From positions 1 through 6,928 of the forward strand of contig JARGFV010000123.1 in NCBI GenBank assembly GCA_029210545.1: DNA of 6,928 nucleotides. The letters are read 5' to 3'. This document shows, piece after piece, positions 6,518-6,928 of the stretch. Each line of letters starts with the position of its first letter. Within the stretch, counting starts at the first letter, position 1. The position numbers were made by a program, and so were the translations under genes. The DNA comes from a bacterium (GTDB lineage: Bacteria > BMS3Abin14). The notes beneath the pieces were generated by a model that searched no databases, was not told where the DNA came from, and was given only the letters and a program-made list of their open reading frames with translations.

Positions 6518-6523
6518 AGTAAA
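6496..6523 (-). promoter_or_regulatory. Candidate promoter for the prsT-prsK-prsR genes
   Basis: On the minus strand TTTACT (6523-6518) and CATAAA (6501-6496) are 16 bases apart, each with four of six matches to the sigma-70 consensus. Transcription would begin near 6489, about 60 bases before the prsT ATG. The -10 box overlaps that of the rightward candidate, so the two promoters would compete or share an opening site. Confidence 0.3.
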
Positions 6524-6557
6524 CCATCCATATTGAACAAATTACAGGGAGAAAAAA

Positions 6558-6928
6558 ATGGATCTGAACTTTGCAATTCTGGGCTGTGGGCGTATAGCAA
6601 AAAAACATGCTGAAATCCTCGCAGGTGGATATGTCAATGGCGGAAGACTGGCCGCAGTGTGTGACATCAAGGAAGATCGAGCCCGGATGTATGGAGAGAA
6701 TTATGGGGTCCCATATTTTACCGACATGCACCAGATGATGGAGTCGGTCAAAGAGATCGACGTAGTGAATATCCTTACAGAAAGCGGGGCCCATGCCGAT
6801 AATGTGGTGGATCTTTCTCTATACGGCAAACATCTCGTGGTCGAAAAGCCCATGGCTCTGACTGTTTCGGATGCCGATAGAATGATCAGGGCTTGTGATC
6901 AGGCCGGGGTGAGACTTTTTGTGGTAAA
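6558..6928 (+). CDS. Gfo/Idh/MocA-family NAD(P)-dependent dehydrogenase, 3' end missing
   Basis: The first 123 residues of a sugar-type oxidoreductase. The N-terminal Rossmann fold shows ILGCGRIAKKH (7-17, the GxGxxxxxH nucleotide-binding loop), Asp36 at the end of the second strand (AVCDIKED), where an acidic residue usually binds the NAD ribose, and the family motif EKPMAL with Glu96, Lys97 and Pro98, whose lysine is catalytic. The substrate domain lies outside the window. The ATG at 6558 is preceded by AGGGAG with six bases spacing, a strong ribosome binding site. Members oxidise or epimerise sugars, inositols or nucleotide sugars; next to the prs genes a role in making an unusual sugar for an exopolysaccharide (for example a UDP-aminosugar-uronate 3-dehydrogenase like WlbA/WbpB) is plausible but not shown. 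It is transcribed away from prsT. Confidence 0.9.
   Translation, partial: MDLNFAILGCGRIAKKHAEILAGGYVNGGRLAAVCDIKEDRARMYGENYGVPYFTDMHQMMESVKEIDVVNILTESGAHADNVVDLSLYGKHLVVEKPMALTVSDADRMIRACDQAGVRLFVV

Noticed and set aside
6429-6557. Sigma-54 promoter controlling prsT or the dehydrogenase, implying PrsR autoregulation
   Set aside because: I looked for TGGC with a GC pair at the required spacing on both strands and found no acceptable match.
6468-6794. Minus-strand open frame of 108 codons crossing the divergent promoter region
   Set aside because: Most of it is antisense to the well-supported Gfo/Idh/MocA gene, and the rest covers the promoter gap; no domain is visible.

Overview
This window carries a regulatory and structural module of the exosortase (XrtA)/PEP-CTERM type. 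Three genes on the minus strand, in transcription order, encode a TPR-repeat lipoprotein resembling PrsT (about 6428 to 4209), a membrane sensor histidine kinase PrsK (4059 to 1927) and a sigma-54-dependent response regulator PrsR (1803 to 439). The set ends in a clear rho-independent terminator at 363-396. To the right, a divergent and incomplete NAD(P)-dependent dehydrogenase of the Gfo/Idh/MocA family starts at 6558 and runs off the edge. To the left, an incomplete ribbon-helix-helix antitoxin-like gene on the minus strand starts with GTG at 170 and runs off the other edge.

The organism is a Gram-negative bacterium: the TPR protein has a lipobox and the PrsK/PrsR pair is known from exopolysaccharide-producing Gram-negatives. 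Moderate GC content, intergenic palindromic repeats and the gene set suggest a Desulfobacterota (deltaproteobacterial) or similar environmental lineage. That placement is an inference with modest confidence, because no rRNA or marker gene is present.

How the genes may work together: PrsK senses an unknown signal through a multi-spanning membrane region and a GAF-like domain and phosphorylates PrsR on Asp54. PrsR then activates RpoN-dependent promoters. In studied floc-forming bacteria this pair drives PEP-CTERM protein genes together with extracellular polysaccharide functions. The TPR lipoprotein probably sits in the outer membrane, and the divergent dehydrogenase fits nucleotide-sugar modification for the same polysaccharide. 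No exosortase and no PEP-CTERM target lies inside the window, so this link rests on family knowledge.

The non-coding parts are unusually rich in structure. At 231-289 there are two diverged copies of one palindrome in opposite orientation (a REP/BIME-like pair), directly next to the antitoxin promoter. The prsT-prsK gap holds a hairpin nested between the halves of another inverted repeat. The prsK-prsR gap holds an 8-bp dyad. The prsT/dehydrogenase gap has two candidate promoters facing away from each other with overlapping -10 boxes. I see no wholly new system; the core is a recognisable known module in which the repeats and the missing partners are the most open points.
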